Assembly: GCA_028714075.1 (NCBI GenBank)
Contig: JAQTMZ010000002.1
Span: 1 to 64,000 of the forward strand
Reading direction: 5' to 3'
DNA length: 64,000 bases
Source of the DNA: Gallionella sp.
Lineage (GTDB): Bacteria > Pseudomonadota > Gammaproteobacteria > Burkholderiales > Gallionellaceae
Shown: piece by piece, positions 50,151 to 57,292 of the stretch
Layout of the letters: each line of letters starts with the position of its first letter
How positions within the stretch are numbered: position 1 is the first letter of the stretch
Made by a program: the position numbers and the translations under genes
The notes under the pieces: model-generated
What the model was told of the DNA's origin: nothing
What the model saw: only the letters and a program-made list of their open reading frames with translations
Databases searched by the model: none

Positions 50151-53100
50151 TTAATCCATGTTTGTGTTCAGATTACCGTTTTTCAGCATATTCAGCAACG
50201 TCGCGGTCTGATCGACATCGTGAGCATGTTGGCCATGACCACCTTGTTCTACGGTGAGATCGACACCCTTGAGCACAATAGTCTGGTCTTCCTTGTTGGA
50301 ATTGTAATGGCCATCCTCAAACTTGCCATCTGTACTGATGTGCAGGACGGTATCGTTTCCAACCTTGGCAACATTGATGTAGTTGAGCAGGTTGCCGGCG
50401 GCATCATCGTCACCTTCATGACCATCTTTATCGCCTACTCCACCGCTAAGCAAATTGCGCAGATCCAAGCTATCCCCGTTCTTGTTGAAGTCGGTGATCG
50501 TATCAACCGCCGCATGCCCGGACTTATTACCCGTTGTGCCCGCATCTGCCAGTGTCCAAGCAAATACGTCGTTACCAAAGCCTCCAGCCAATGTGTCATT
50601 ACCAGCACCACCAGACAAATTATCATCACCCTTACCGCCGGACAGTGTGTCATTACCCTTACCGCCCGATATTGTGTCGTTTTTATCAGTGCCGGTATGT
50701 GTATCGTTACCGGTAGTGCCGACATATGTTTCGCCTACCTTAGCAGCAGCGGCGGCATCCGCGGCAGCTTGGGCGGCGGCAGCATCCGCGGCAGCTTGGG
50801 CGGCGGCAGCATCCGCGGCAGCTTGGGCGGCGGCAGCATCCGCGGCAGCTTGGGCGGCGGCAGCATCCGCAGCAGCTTGGGCGGCGGCAGCATCCGCAGC
50901 AGCTTGGGCGGCAGCAGCATCCGCGGCAGCTTGGGCGGCGGCAGCATCCGCGGCAGCTTGGGCGGCGGCAGCATCCGCGGCAGCTTGGGCGGCGGCAGCA
51001 TCCGCGGCAGCTTGGGCAGCGGCAGCAGCCGCAGCAGCTTGGGCGGCGGCAGCAGCCGCAGCAGCTTGGGCGGTAGCAGCCGCAGCAGCTTGGGCGGTAG
51101 CAGCCGCAGCAGCTTGGGCGGCGGCATCCGCAGCAGCTTGGGCGGTAGCAGCCGCAGCAGTTTGGGCGGCGGCATCCGCAGCAGCTTGGGCGGTAGCAGC
51201 CGCAGCAGTTTGGGCGGCGGCATCAGCAGCAGCTTGGACGGCGGCGGCAGCATCAGCGGCTACCGCTGTGTTTACCGTAGCTACATCTTGGGTAGCAATA
51301 GTGGCTTGCTGGACAGCCGTAGCAGCAGCAGTCTGTGCAGCAGCGGTATCACCGGCGGCTAAGGCATTAGTGGCAGTAGTAGCGGCAGCCTGTGCGGCAG
51401 TAGCAGCTGCGGTGGCAGCTTGTGCAGCAGCGATTGTTGCTGCTGTTGCGGCAGCGTCGGCAGCAACAGCAGTCGCGGCGGCAGCGGCGGCAGCGATGGC
51501 AACATCGGCAGCTACTGCTGCGTTGGCTACTGCGATGGCTGCAGTTGCGGTAGTAGTAGCAGCAGCAGCTTGGGCTACAGCAGCTTGTGTACCGGCGGTA
51601 TCACCGGCAGCCAAGGCGTTAGCTGCAGTTGCAGTTGCAGCTTGCGCAGCGGCAGCGGCAGCAGTTGCGGCAGCGGCAGCAGCGATTGTTGCAGCAGTTG
51701 CCGCAGCGTCGGCAGCAACAGCAGTCGCGGCGGCAGCGGCAGCAGCGACGGCGGCATCGGCAGCTACTGCTGCATTAGCCACTGCAATGGCTGTATTGGC
51801 GGCAGCAGTCGCGGCAGCAGTTTGAGCAGCAGCAGCCTGGGCAGCGGCAGTATTACCGGCAGCCAAAGCTGCGGCAGCATCCGCAGCAGCAGCCGTAGCA
51901 GTAACAGCAGCAGCCGTAGCGACAGCAGCAGCCTGGACAGCGGCGGCAGATTGTGCACCCAAAGCAACGGCATCAGCAGCAGCAGCTATTGTTGCTGCTG
52001 ATGCCGAAGCGACAGCTTGAGCGGCGGCGGCATCGGCAGCAGCAACTGTAGCGGCAGCCTGTGCTGCCTGAGTTGCGGCAGAGGCAGCGGCTTGTGTTGT
52101 TGCAGCAGTCGCGGCGGCAGCCTGCGCGGCAGCAGTGGCTGCGGCAGCCTGTGCGGCGGCGGCATCGGCAGCGGCAGTTGCAGCGGCCGTGGCGGCAGCA
52201 GTGGCTGCAGCCTGGGAAGCGGCAGCAGTGGCAGCAGCAGCCGTAGCGGCGGCCGTAGCGGCGGCAGTAGCTCCAGCGGCGGCAGCGGCAGTCGTAGCGG
52301 CCGTAGCGGCAGCGGCATCAACAGCAGCTTGGGCAGCGGCAGCCGTGGCGGTCGCTTGAGCGGCGGCAGCGGCAGTAGCAGCAGCGGAAGCCGAAGCGAC
52401 AGCTTGAGCGGCGGCGGCATCGGCAGCAGCAACTGTAGCCGCGGCAGTAGCAGCCTGTGTAGCAGCAGTGGCAGCAGCTTGCGTTGTAGCAGCAGCGGCA
52501 GCGGCAGCCTGTGTAGCAGCAGTCGCAGCGGCAGCTTGAGCGGCGGCAGCATCGGCAGCGGCAGTAGCAGCGGCCGTGGCGGCAGCAGTTGCAGCGGCCT
52601 GGGAGGCAGCGGCTTGTGTAGCAGCGGCCGTAGCGGCGGCAGTTTGCGCAGCAGTAGCAGCAGCTCCGGCAGCAGTCACTGCCGCAGCAGCAGCCGTAGC
52701 GGCAGCGGCATCAACAGCAGCTTGGGCTGCAGCAGCCGTGGCGGTCGCTTGGACGGCAGCAGCGGCAACAGCAGCAGCGGAAGCCGAAGCGACAGCTTGA
52801 GCGGCGGCAGCATCGGCAGCAGCAACTGTAGCCGCGGCAGTAGCAGCCTGTGTAGCAGCAGTGGCAGCAGCTTGCGTTGTAGCAGCAGCGGCAGCGGCAG
52901 CCTGTGTAGCAGCAGTCGCAGCGGCAGCTTGAGCGGCGGCAGCATCGGCAGCGGCAGTAGCAGCGGCCGTGGCGGCAGCAGTTGCAGCGGCCTGGGAGGC
53001 AGCGGCTTGTGTAGCAGCGGCCGTAGCGGCGGCAGTTTGCGCAGCAGTAGCAGCAGCTCCGGCAGCAGTCACTGCCGCAGCAGCAGCCGTAGCGGCAGCG

Positions 53101-54698
53101 GCATCAACAGCAGCTTGGGCTGCAGCAGCCGTGGCGGTCGCTTGGACGGCAGCAGCGGCAACAGCAGCAGCGGAAGCCGAAGCGACAGCTTGAGCGGCGG
53201 CAGCATCGGCAGCAGCAACTGTAGCCGCGGCAGTAGCAGCCTGTGTAGCAGCAGTGGCAGCAGCTTGCGTTGTAGCAGCAGCGGCAGCGGCAGCCTGTGT
53301 AGCAGCAGTCGCAGCGGCAGCTTGAGCGGCGGCAGCATCGGCAGCGGCAGTAGCAGCGGCCGTGGCGGCAGCAGTTGCAGCGGCCTGGGAGGCAGCGGCT
53401 TGTGTAGCAGCGGCCGTAGCGGCGGCAGTTTGCGCAGCAGTAGCAGCAGCTCCGGCAGCAGTCACTGCCGCAGCAGCAGCCGTAGCGGCAGCGGCATCAA
53501 CAGCAGCTTGGGCTGCAGCAGCCGTGGCGGTCGCTTGGACGGCAGCAGCGGCAGCCGTAGCGGAGGCGGCAGAGGCAGTTGCTTGAGCAACAGCAGCTTG
53601 AGCGGCAGCCTGGGTAATCGCAATAGCAGCAGCGGCAATATTAGCAGCCGTCGGAGCAGCAGCGGCCAGAGCAACGGCTGCTGACGCACTAGAAGCAGCG
53701 GTGGCTGCAGCGGCAGCGGCAGCGGTGGCATCGACAACCGTCGTCGTCGTGGCAGCAGCAGCCGGAGCGGCGGCGGCCGTAGCAATTGCACCTGCATCGA
53801 CGGCCACAGTAGTTACAGCCGACACAGCCGCAGTATTTGTAGCTTGGGTCGCAATGCTTGCGGAAGCCGCAGCGGCAGTAGTTTGAGTCGCCGCTGCATG
53901 AGCTGCCGTATTGGCGGCTGTCGCAGCGGAAAAATTGGTCGCAGCAGCAGCAGCAGTAGCAGCAGATTGGGCCGCCGCTGCGCTAGCAGCGGCTTGATTG
54001 GCGGCAGCAACGGCAACAGTAGCCTGAACAGCAGCAGCGGCAGCAGCATCAGCGGCAGCTTGAGAAGTGGGGTCAGTTGCAGCAGCAGCGGCGGCAGCTT
54101 GAGCAGCAGCTTGAGCGGCGGCGGCATCAGCAGCGGCTTGAGCGGCGGCGGCAGCAGCAGCATTGGCAGTGGCTTGAGCATCGGCGGCAAGCGCAGCATC
54201 AGCAGCAACCTGAGCGGCAGCCGCAAGCTGGGCAGCAGTCGGGCCAGAAGCAGCAACAGTGTGGGTAACTATAGGCGCACGCGCTTCCACTGTAGCAACC
54301 GGAGGCGGGGCGATCGTTTCCACGGCGCTGGTCAGCGTAACAAAATCATGTATACCATTTGAGGCAAGAACAGTGTTATTGCTGCTATCCAAACCGGAAG
54401 CCGTCGCCTGAAGCAGGCTATCCAGGCTGCTACCCTTATCAATTGCGCTAACGATGGCGCTATCCATGGCACTGGGAGCGCCAAGAACTTCTGCGTCGAG
54501 AGTGACCGTTTGTTTTCCTTCAACCAGCTTTACGTCACCGCTACCATCCATCGATTCCAGTACTACAACTGCACCGTCGGCCGTTTTGACAACTTCGCCT
54601 TCTGCAACTTTGTCGCCTTCTTTAATTTCGCGCACTTCGCATTTGGCATTGGTTGCGGTAACTTTTCCTTTTACACCGGTTGCTTTCATTTCGGCCAT
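50151..54698 (-). CDS. giant alanine-rich RTX protein (LapA-like surface protein)
   Basis: 1515 residues in three parts. Residues 1-145 resemble the N-terminal retention module of LapA-type adhesins (VKGKVTATNAKCEVREIKEGDKVAEGEVV, then VKLVEGKQTVTLDAEVL). Residues about 150-1320 are almost only Ala with Gln, Thr, Asp, Val and Ser, predicted as continuous helix, including three nearly identical and one degenerate 131-residue repeats and ten 9-residue QAAADAAAA repeats. Residues about 1325-1515 hold five RTX nonapeptides (GGKGNDTLS type), DVFAW..DTITDFNKNGDSLDLRNLL and a C-terminal type I secretion signal. CAGGAGACAC precedes the ATG. HlyD and ABC exporter genes are just upstream on the same strand. 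An outer-membrane-anchored adhesin or surface fibre is the best guess. Confidence 0.85.
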   Translation of the reverse strand: MAEMKATGVKGKVTATNAKCEVREIKEGDKVAEGEVVKTADGAVVVLESMDGSGDVKLVEGKQTVTLDAEVLGAPSAMDSAIVSAIDKGSSLDSLLQATASGLDSSNNTVLASNGIHDFVTLTSAVETIAPPPVATVEARAPIVTHTVAASGPTAAQLAAAAQVAADAALAADAQATANAAAAAAAQAAADAAAAQAAAQAAAAAAATDPTSQAAADAAAAAAVQATVAVAAANQAAASAAAAQSAATAAAAATNFSAATAANTAAHAAATQTTAAAASASIATQATNTAAVSAVTTVAVDAGAIATAAAAPAAAATTTTVVDATAAAAAAATAASSASAAVALAAAAPTAANIAAAAIAITQAAAQAAVAQATASAASATAAAAAVQATATAAAAQAAVDAAAATAAAAAVTAAGAAATAAQTAAATAAATQAAASQAAATAAATAAATAAADAAAAQAAAATAATQAAAAAAATTQAAATAATQAATAAATVAAADAAAAQAVASASAAAVAAAAVQATATAAAAQAAVDAAAATAAAAAVTAAGAAATAAQTAAATAAATQAAASQAAATAAATAAATAAADAAAAQAAAATAATQAAAAAAATTQAAATAATQAATAAATVAAADAAAAQAVASASAAAVAAAAVQATATAAAAQAAVDAAAATAAAAAVTAAGAAATAAQTAAATAAATQAAASQAAATAAATAAATAAADAAAAQAAAATAATQAAAAAAATTQAAATAATQAATAAATVAAADAAAAQAVASASAAATAAAAAQATATAAAAQAAVDAAAATAATTAAAAAGATAAATAAATAAAATAAASQAAATAAATAAATAAADAAAAQAAAATAAAQAAAATAATTQAAASAATQAAQAAATVAAADAAAAQAVASASAATIAAAADAVALGAQSAAAVQAAAVATAAAVTATAAAADAAAALAAGNTAAAQAAAAQTAAATAAANTAIAVANAAVAADAAVAAAAAAATAVAADAAATAATIAAAAAATAAAAAAQAATATAANALAAGDTAGTQAAVAQAAAATTTATAAIAVANAAVAADVAIAAAAAAATAVAADAAATAATIAAAQAATAAATAAQAAATTATNALAAGDTAAAQTAAATAVQQATIATQDVATVNTAVAADAAAAVQAAADAAAQTAAAATAQAAADAAAQTAAAATAQAAADAAAQAAAAATAQAAAAATAQAAAAAAAAQAAAAAAAAQAAADAAAAQAAADAAAAQAAADAAAAQAAADAAAAQAAADAAAAQAAADAAAAQAAADAAAAQAAADAAAAQAAADAAAAQAAADAAAAAKVGETYVGTTGNDTHTGTDKNDTISGGKGNDTLSGGKGDDNLSGGAGNDTLAGGFGNDVFAWTLADAGTTGNKSGHAAVDTITDFNKNGDSLDLRNLLSGGVGDKDGHEGDDDAAGNLLNYINVAKVGNDTVLHISTDGKFEDGHYNSNKEDQTIVLKGVDLTVEQGGHGQHAHDVDQTATLLNMLKNGNLNTNMD
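50742..51020. repeat. 27-bp tandem repeat coding for QAAADAAAA
   Basis: About ten nearly identical 27-bp units (GCAGCTTGGGCGGCGGCAGC plus ATCCGCG on the plus strand), differing mostly by GCG/GCA in one codon. They encode the C-terminal part of the alanine-rich region of the RTX protein. Slippage-prone by nature. Confidence 0.9.
51990..53552. repeat. 393-bp tandem repeat inside the RTX gene
   Basis: Three consecutive 393-bp units (about 53552-53160, 53159-52767, 52766-52374) are almost identical in DNA; a fourth (52373 to about 51990) is clearly related but diverged. Each codes for 131 residues running from VQATATAAAAQAAVD to DAAAAQAVASASAAA. The exact multiple of three keeps the frame. Confidence 0.88.
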
Positions 54699-54806
54699 GA
54701 CTGTGTCTCCTGAATTAAACTTTAATTAACTGATTGAATTTAAACTACAATTAATAACATACTACTTAAGAAAATTCCTAATTTGAGCTCGGAGGAGTTT
54801 AGCAGC

Positions 54807-54838
54807 GCTTTCAAGAAAGCCTATTGTACTAAAGTACA
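54807..54838. promoter_or_regulatory. two tandem 6-2-6 palindromes upstream of the RTX gene
   Basis: GCTTTC-AA-GAAAGC (54807-54820) and TGTACT-AA-AGTACA (54825-54838) are both perfect 14-bp inverted repeats with an AA centre, spaced 18 bp centre to centre, about 110-140 bp upstream of the RTX start codon. Candidate operators, for example for the adjacent NarL-type regulator. The remaining 286-bp gap shows no gene. Confidence 0.5.
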
Positions 54839-54984
54839 GTATTTGCAAAAAACTGGGGGTGAGATGAAATTATGGAATGCAAGCAGAGGGCAGATAACTG
54901 GATGCCAGACTTGATCCGGCATGGCAAGTTCTTAGAAACTCCCCCATGAATAAATACGCCACCACACCCTGGCGATCAATGCTG

Positions 54985-55611
54985 TCAGCTTTTGACTACT
55001 CCATTTACCAGCAGGGTGAGATGCATCCGGTCGCGCAGTTTCAACTTGTCGAAAACAGAACCAAGGTGCGCCTTGACGGTGCGTTCGGTGATATCGAGCC
55101 GGTTGGCGATTTCCTTGTTGCCGAGGCCGCTTGCCACGGCGCGCGCCACTTCGACCTCGCGTTCGGTCAGACCGGATGCCCACGCGGAAACCTCGGGCGG
55201 GGTAAATTTCTGGGCGGCGGCACGCGCTATCCCCGCCAACAGCCGTTGCAGCAGCCATTGGCCGACCCAGATACCGCCCCCCAGCACCGTTTCGGCGACC
55301 TGCCGCAGCACCGCCGGTGCGGCATGCCCATTGCAATATCCCACCACGCCAGTGCCCAAAGCATCCAGCCCCTGCTGGTCGCTGGGAAGGTCGGAAATGG
55401 CGATGACCGGCAATTTGCCGGCGACAGAACGACATTCGGTGAGCAATTTTACAATATCGCCCTCTTCCGGCAACAACACCCAGATAACATCGGCACTAGG
55501 GGCAGCTGAAACCTGGTCGCATAGCGAAGCGCCCGGAAATGCTTCCAGCCAGTTTGCTCTAAGTTTTGCGTCCGGCGCGATAAAAAGGTGTCTGAGCTGA
55601 TCCATTTGCAT
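54985..55611 (-). CDS. NarL/LuxR-type regulator with degenerate receiver
   Basis: A 208-residue protein: N-terminal receiver-like fold (about 5-125) and LuxR HTH (about 145-205, LTEREVEVARAVASGLGNKEIANRLDITERTVKAHLGSVFDKLKLRDR). The receiver lacks the usual paired acidic residues and the phosphoacceptor Asp (IWVLLPEEGD replaces it), so it may not be regulated by phosphorylation. It lies between the RTX gene and its exporter genes, so regulation of this locus is likely. Confidence 0.85.
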   Translation of the reverse strand: MQMDQLRHLFIAPDAKLRANWLEAFPGASLCDQVSAAPSADVIWVLLPEEGDIVKLLTECRSVAGKLPVIAISDLPSDQQGLDALGTGVVGYCNGHAAPAVLRQVAETVLGGGIWVGQWLLQRLLAGIARAAAQKFTPPEVSAWASGLTEREVEVARAVASGLGNKEIANRLDITERTVKAHLGSVFDKLKLRDRMHLTLLVNGVVKS

Positions 55612-55695
55612 TCTCCTTTGTAAAAGGCAGTGTTCCCGCGCGGAGCGTGAAAACGATGAAAATCTGCGTTAACCTCGGCACTATTCACCTAACCG

Positions 55696-55762
55696 TCGTG
55701 GTGAGTTTATCGAACCACCAGCCACTCACCCAAGGCCCTTCGACAAGCTCAGGGCGAACGGA
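55696..55762. repeat. paired TTCGACAAGCTCAGG-type repeats
   Basis: An inverted degenerate copy (GTCGTGGTGAGTTTATCGAA, 55696 on) and a direct copy (CCCTTCGACAAGCTCAGGGC...GAACGG, 55735-55762) face each other. Same family as 102-128 and 36927-36953. It lies in the 208-bp gap between the regulator and HlyD genes. Confidence 0.6.
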
Positions 55763-55819
55763 GATTTTTCTTAAGCGAACAATATTGGCGTCAACCTGTG
55801 CAACCTGCGGATTGTAAAG

Positions 55820-57292
55820 TTACCGTTCCGACAGTGCGCGGCTCTTGGCACGCAAAACGGGTTTGAGAATGTAACTCAACACGGATTTTTCCCCCGTCAG
55901 GATGTCCACTTCCACGACCATGCCCGGCATTATAGGCATATCTTTTCCCAGACTGGACTTGCTGGTTTTAACCTTTACGGTATAAAAAGCATTACCCTTC
56001 TCATCCACCACGGTATCCGCACCGATGGTCTCCAGAGTTCCTTCCAGACCGCCATAAATCACAAAATCATATGCGGAGACTTTAACCGTGGCTTTGAGTC
56101 CCGGGCGCAGAAAGGCGATGTCTTTGGGTTGCACCCGCGCTTCCACGAACAAATTATCTTCCATCGGAACGATTTCGATCACATCTTTGCCCGGCTGGAC
56201 GACACCCCCGACGGTGTTTACCATCAAACGTTTGACAATACCATTTACCGGAGAACGGAGAATGGAGCGGGCCACCTTATCGGAGAGGCCGACACTGCCT
56301 TCGGTCAGGCTGTTGAGCTTACCCAGTGTTTCGTTAAGCTCCTTGCGCGCCTCATTGCGGAATGCTATTTCGACTTCCTGCACCTTGCGGGTGGATTCCA
56401 CAACCGCCGCAGACACCCGGGAAATTTGTGCGGACGCCATGTCACGCTCACCGCGGAAGCGCGCCACATCGCGCTCGAGCCGCAAAATTTCAACGTCCGA
56501 AACGGCACCGGCCGCCACCAGCGGTTTGGTAGCCGCCAATTCTTTATTGGTAAGTTCATACGCCCTGGATGCCTGCTCCTGCTTGGCTTTAAGCTCTACC
56601 AGCTCCTGCTGGCGCTGTACCATTTGCTGCCTGGACATGGATACCGTGCCGTCCAATTCTGCTCTCCTTGCCTCATAGAGGCGGCGCTCTTCTTCTGCTG
56701 TTTTGGGGTCTTCCGCAATGACCTCCGCAGGGGGAACGAACGTGCTCCCTTCGGCAAGGGCGCGCAATCTTGCCGCTTTGGCCATCAGGGAGAGATATTG
56801 CGCGCGGCTTTCTTTTACCGAGGAAAGAAAGCGGGTCTGGTCTATACGGATCAACACCTGATCCTTTTTTACTACATCTCCTTCATGCACCAGCAATTCC
56901 GCAACGACACCGCCGTCCATGCTTTGCAGCACCTGTATCTGGCTGTAGGGAATCACTTTGCCATCCCCCCGGGTAACTTCGTCCACCTTGGCGAAAGATG
57001 CCCAAACTACAAACAATATGGCAATCCAAATCAGCGCGCGCAGCAGTGCGCGGGCACGAACGGGTTCTTGCTTCAAAATGGCATAATCGGCCTCGGCGGC
57101 AAAATCCAGAAGTTTTGCATCGTCACGCTCTTCATTGCTCCTGCTCATCAGCCAACCGAACAACGGTTGCATTTGTTGCCGGGGTTTTTCAAGCAATTTC
57201 TTAGTGCGCTCACCAGCCGCGTTCATCCAGGGGAGCGCCTCGACGAAACGCTGGGCGGTTAAATTCAAACGGGAGAGCAGCTTGGCTATCAT
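55820..57292 (-). CDS. HlyD-family type I secretion adaptor
   Basis: A 490-residue periplasmic adaptor: cytoplasmic N-terminus, one membrane helix (about 88-105), lipoyl/barrel-sandwich halves (about 120-160 and 365-400; VIPYSQIQVLQSMDGGVVAELLVHEGDVVKKDQVLIRID), a long helical hairpin (about 195-360) and C-terminal beta-barrel ending near GEKSVLSYILKPVL. It links the inner-membrane ABC exporter to a TolC-like channel. ATGA overlap with the exporter gene upstream. Confidence 0.95.
   Translation of the reverse strand: MIAKLLSRLNLTAQRFVEALPWMNAAGERTKKLLEKPRQQMQPLFGWLMSRSNEERDDAKLLDFAAEADYAILKQEPVRARALLRALIWIAILFVVWASFAKVDEVTRGDGKVIPYSQIQVLQSMDGGVVAELLVHEGDVVKKDQVLIRIDQTRFLSSVKESRAQYLSLMAKAARLRALAEGSTFVPPAEVIAEDPKTAEEERRLYEARRAELDGTVSMSRQQMVQRQQELVELKAKQEQASRAYELTNKELAATKPLVAAGAVSDVEILRLERDVARFRGERDMASAQISRVSAAVVESTRKVQEVEIAFRNEARKELNETLGKLNSLTEGSVGLSDKVARSILRSPVNGIVKRLMVNTVGGVVQPGKDVIEIVPMEDNLFVEARVQPKDIAFLRPGLKATVKVSAYDFVIYGGLEGTLETIGADTVVDEKGNAFYTVKVKTSKSSLGKDMPIMPGMVVEVDILTGEKSVLSYILKPVLRAKSRALSER

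Noticed and set aside
50742-51020. Regular 27-bp repeats that might suggest a CRISPR array
   Set aside because: Units are contiguous with no unique spacers and lie in frame in a coding sequence; there are no cas genes.
52017-53684. Long Ser/Gly/Cys-rich reading frame on the plus strand opposite the RTX gene
   Set aside because: It is the antisense reading of GCN/CAG-type alanine codons; the composition is a mechanical result of the repeat and there is no ribosome site or domain. The same holds for 50106-51362 and 50455-51825.
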